DNA from: Candidatus Uhrbacteria bacterium
GTDB taxonomy: Bacteria; Patescibacteriota; Patescibacteriia; UBA9934
Direction: 5' to 3'
Assembly (NCBI GenBank): GCA_003453595.1
Contig: DMOG01000025.1
Location: 1 to 23,323, forward strand
DNA: 23,323 nucleotides
In this document: positions 23,001-23,323 of the stretch, one piece after another
How positions within the stretch are numbered: the first letter of the stretch is position 1
Layout of the letters: every line of letters starts with the position of its first letter
Made by a program: the position numbers and the translations under genes
Notes under the pieces: model-generated
The model's input: the letters and a program-made list of their open reading frames with translations, nothing else
The model's database searches: none
What the model was told of the DNA's origin: nothing

Positions 23001-23240
23001 CCTCTGCAATCTAGAAATGACTTGAGTAACAATTTTCTCTAGTCTATTATGACCCTTTACACCAGAGGCCGCTAAAGCTTGCTCGATAGAAGAAAACAGC
23101 TTTTTGGAATCAAAAGGCTGCTCTTGACCATCTCGTTTACGCACGGTTTTTAAAGCTGTCATAAATTGCCAAACAGCATCACCGATACTGGTTGTCTGTT
23201 CTTGTACTCGTTGAGTAAGCTGTGGGGCTTTCTGGTCCAT
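20025..23240 (-). CDS. nrdJ: Class II (adenosylcobalamin-dependent) ribonucleotide reductase
   Basis: 1071 residues. An ATP-cone regulatory domain comes first (about 32-120: VRKRDGQEQPFDSKKL). The catalytic barrel has PQCSACF (Cys267/270, radical-redox pair partner), NPCSEYM (Asn475, Cys477, Glu479: the thiyl-radical loop) and DDSACNLSSLNL. APTGTIAFMMDCDTTGVEP is the phosphate-binding segment. A TSCPD domain follows (about 860-965), and the end is a cysteine-rich tail CDTCGSVMV...CYKCLNCGSTSGCS, a zinc ribbon with the redox cysteines that shuttle electrons from thioredoxin. The enzyme reduces ribonucleotides to deoxyribonucleotides and needs no oxygen. A TATAAA box ends 10 nt before ATG. Confidence 0.96.
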   Translation of the reverse strand: MDQKAPQLTQRVQEQTTSIGDAVWQFMTALKTVRKRDGQEQPFDSKKLFSSIEQALAASGVKGHNRLEKIVTQVISRLQRIYDGHTVPNTGDIREVICMTLIDNNLMHVATKFMRHRQTLIPARSKSPIYGHGLRFARHFTHEGIHPYDEIQWEMRTASISDSNGKIIFEQTDIETPKFWSQTATNIVAQKYFRGRVGTAEREASMKQLMGRVATTVSNWGRQDGYFYSAQDAQVFEDELISILINQKASFNSPVWFNVGINPQPQCSACFINSVDDDMRSIMQLASTESMLFKQGSGTGSNLSGLRSSKEFLGGSNGRSSGPVSFMKGFDAFAGVVKSGGKTRRAAKMVILNIDHPDIEEFIECKVKEEKKAWALIEAGYDASMDGDAYGSIFFQNANNSVRVSDAFMKAVVEGKDWVTREITTGEDSVSYPAKELYRKMCDAAWQCGDPGIQYDTTVNTWHTCKNSGRINASNPCSEYMFLDDSACNLSSLNLMAFRKEINGKMEFDVESFKHASDIMITAMEIIIGNSSYPTPAIEHNSHRFRPLGIGYANLGALLMSRGLAYDSQEGRNLAATITALLTGNTYYQSTKIAEKIGTFEAYEENKESVQEVIQRHRQAAYDISSDSVPADLLFEARKSWDNALDGTRKHGVRNAQLSVLAPTGTIAFMMDCDTTGVEPDIALVKYKWLVGGGMIKILNQTVPEALARLGYSHEQIREINDYIEKTDTIEGAPHLQDNHLSVFDCAFKAKNGTRTIHYMGHLRMMSAVQPFLSGAISKTVNMPNNATIEDIGDVYLEGWKMGLKAIAIYRDGSKRQQALTTSEGEKKEEVKETVEIKKDVNEVATVKVTKSDLAPRRRRMPDERKSITHRFSIASYKGYITVGLYDDCTPGELFVTMSKQGSVISGLMDAFATSVSMALQYGVPLQVLVNKFVHMRFEPSGFTSNPNIRVAKSIVDYIFRWMAFKFLSGEEQRQVGINVIAEPVVESEEPSLVVPEVGSQVSEKKEQEQLFGKSVDCAIKEVVSEVTSEKLTMTFDNLADAPACDTCGSVMVRNGACYKCLNCGSTSGCS

Positions 23241-23323
23241 AGGAGGATATTTTATACAATTTATTTTTATTTGGAAAGTAAGTCGATTTTTCAGAGTTTT
23301 TGAAATTCTGACAACTTAGGACA
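23241..23323 (-). promoter_or_regulatory. Upstream region of the nrdJ gene
   Basis: Minus-strand TATAAA at 23256-23251, 10 nt before the ATG; the -35 is poor. AGGAGG in this gap is on the opposite strand and is not a Shine-Dalgarno site for this gene. No NrdR-box pair was recognised. The rest of the region to the window end has no gene. Confidence 0.4.

Noticed and set aside
23241..23246. AGGAGG next to the reductase start
   Set aside because: It is on the plus strand; on the gene's own strand it reads CCTCCT and cannot be a ribosome-binding site.
1..23323. tRNA, rRNA and CRISPR arrays
   Set aside because: None was recognised by eye; the tandem and inverted repeats present are too short or of the wrong layout.

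Overview
The window looks like a chromosome fragment from a Candidate Phyla Radiation (Patescibacteria) bacterium, probably Parcubacteria-like. The grounds are a compact AT-rich background of household genes, a B12-dependent ribonucleotide reductase next to a corrinoid adenosyltransferase, small divergent RNA-modification enzymes, and a diversity-generating retroelement (DGR), a system strongly enriched in this group. TGA is used as a stop (for example at the end of the Dus gene), so the UGA-to-glycine recoding of Gracilibacteria/SR1 is not in use. The lineage is inferred; no rRNA gene is present.

Left edge (1-1250): most of a DGR. The C-terminus of an Avd-like accessory protein (1-213, +) is followed by a template repeat TR (219-356, minus sense) and by a minus-strand target gene (710-1246) whose last 46 codons are the variable repeat VR (713-850). 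TR and VR are collinear with no gaps. They differ at 22 positions, 21 of which are adenines in the TR. This adenine-specific pattern is diagnostic. A hairpin lies just downstream of the VR and a terminator-like hairpin just downstream of the TR. The reverse transcriptase is not in the window and should lie to the left.

1250-5200: a decayed DUF389 membrane-protein gene, a family 2 glycosyltransferase, and two divergently oriented RNA methyltransferases (TrmH/SpoU type, -; TrmA/RumA type, +). The two methyltransferase promoters carry the same 23-bp palindrome over the -35 box and a perfect DnaA box at the same distance, in mirror orientation around a GC-rich orphan gene. 5300-6960: a second GC-rich orphan gene whose terminator hairpin was hit by a 1.15-kb insertion sequence with a MULE/IS256-like transposase; its N-terminal zinc ribbon is separated from a start codon by a frame break at a run of seven A. 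6990-14500: CPA2 cation/proton antiporter, Era GTPase, thioredoxin-like protein, membrane-anchored FecR-like protein, a third small GC-rich orphan, beta-CASP metallo-beta-lactamase nuclease, tRNA-dihydrouridine synthase with an in-frame palindromic insertion, and a RimK-like ATP-grasp ligase. 14650-15230: a GC-rich gene resembling a histidine phosphatase that has lost its catalytic histidines. 15300-23240 (all minus): class II ribonucleotide reductase, CobO/BtuR adenosyltransferase (which would supply its cofactor), a DUF4178-like protein, a penicillin-binding protein and MurF (cell-wall pair).

Two expression styles stand out. Several AT-rich genes have a sigma70-like -10 box ending 6-10 nt before ATG, implying leaderless mRNAs. 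Three of the five GC-rich genes instead have strong Shine-Dalgarno sites, and most have their own strong hairpin terminators, as if they were separately acquired cassettes. The DGR target belongs to this GC-rich set.
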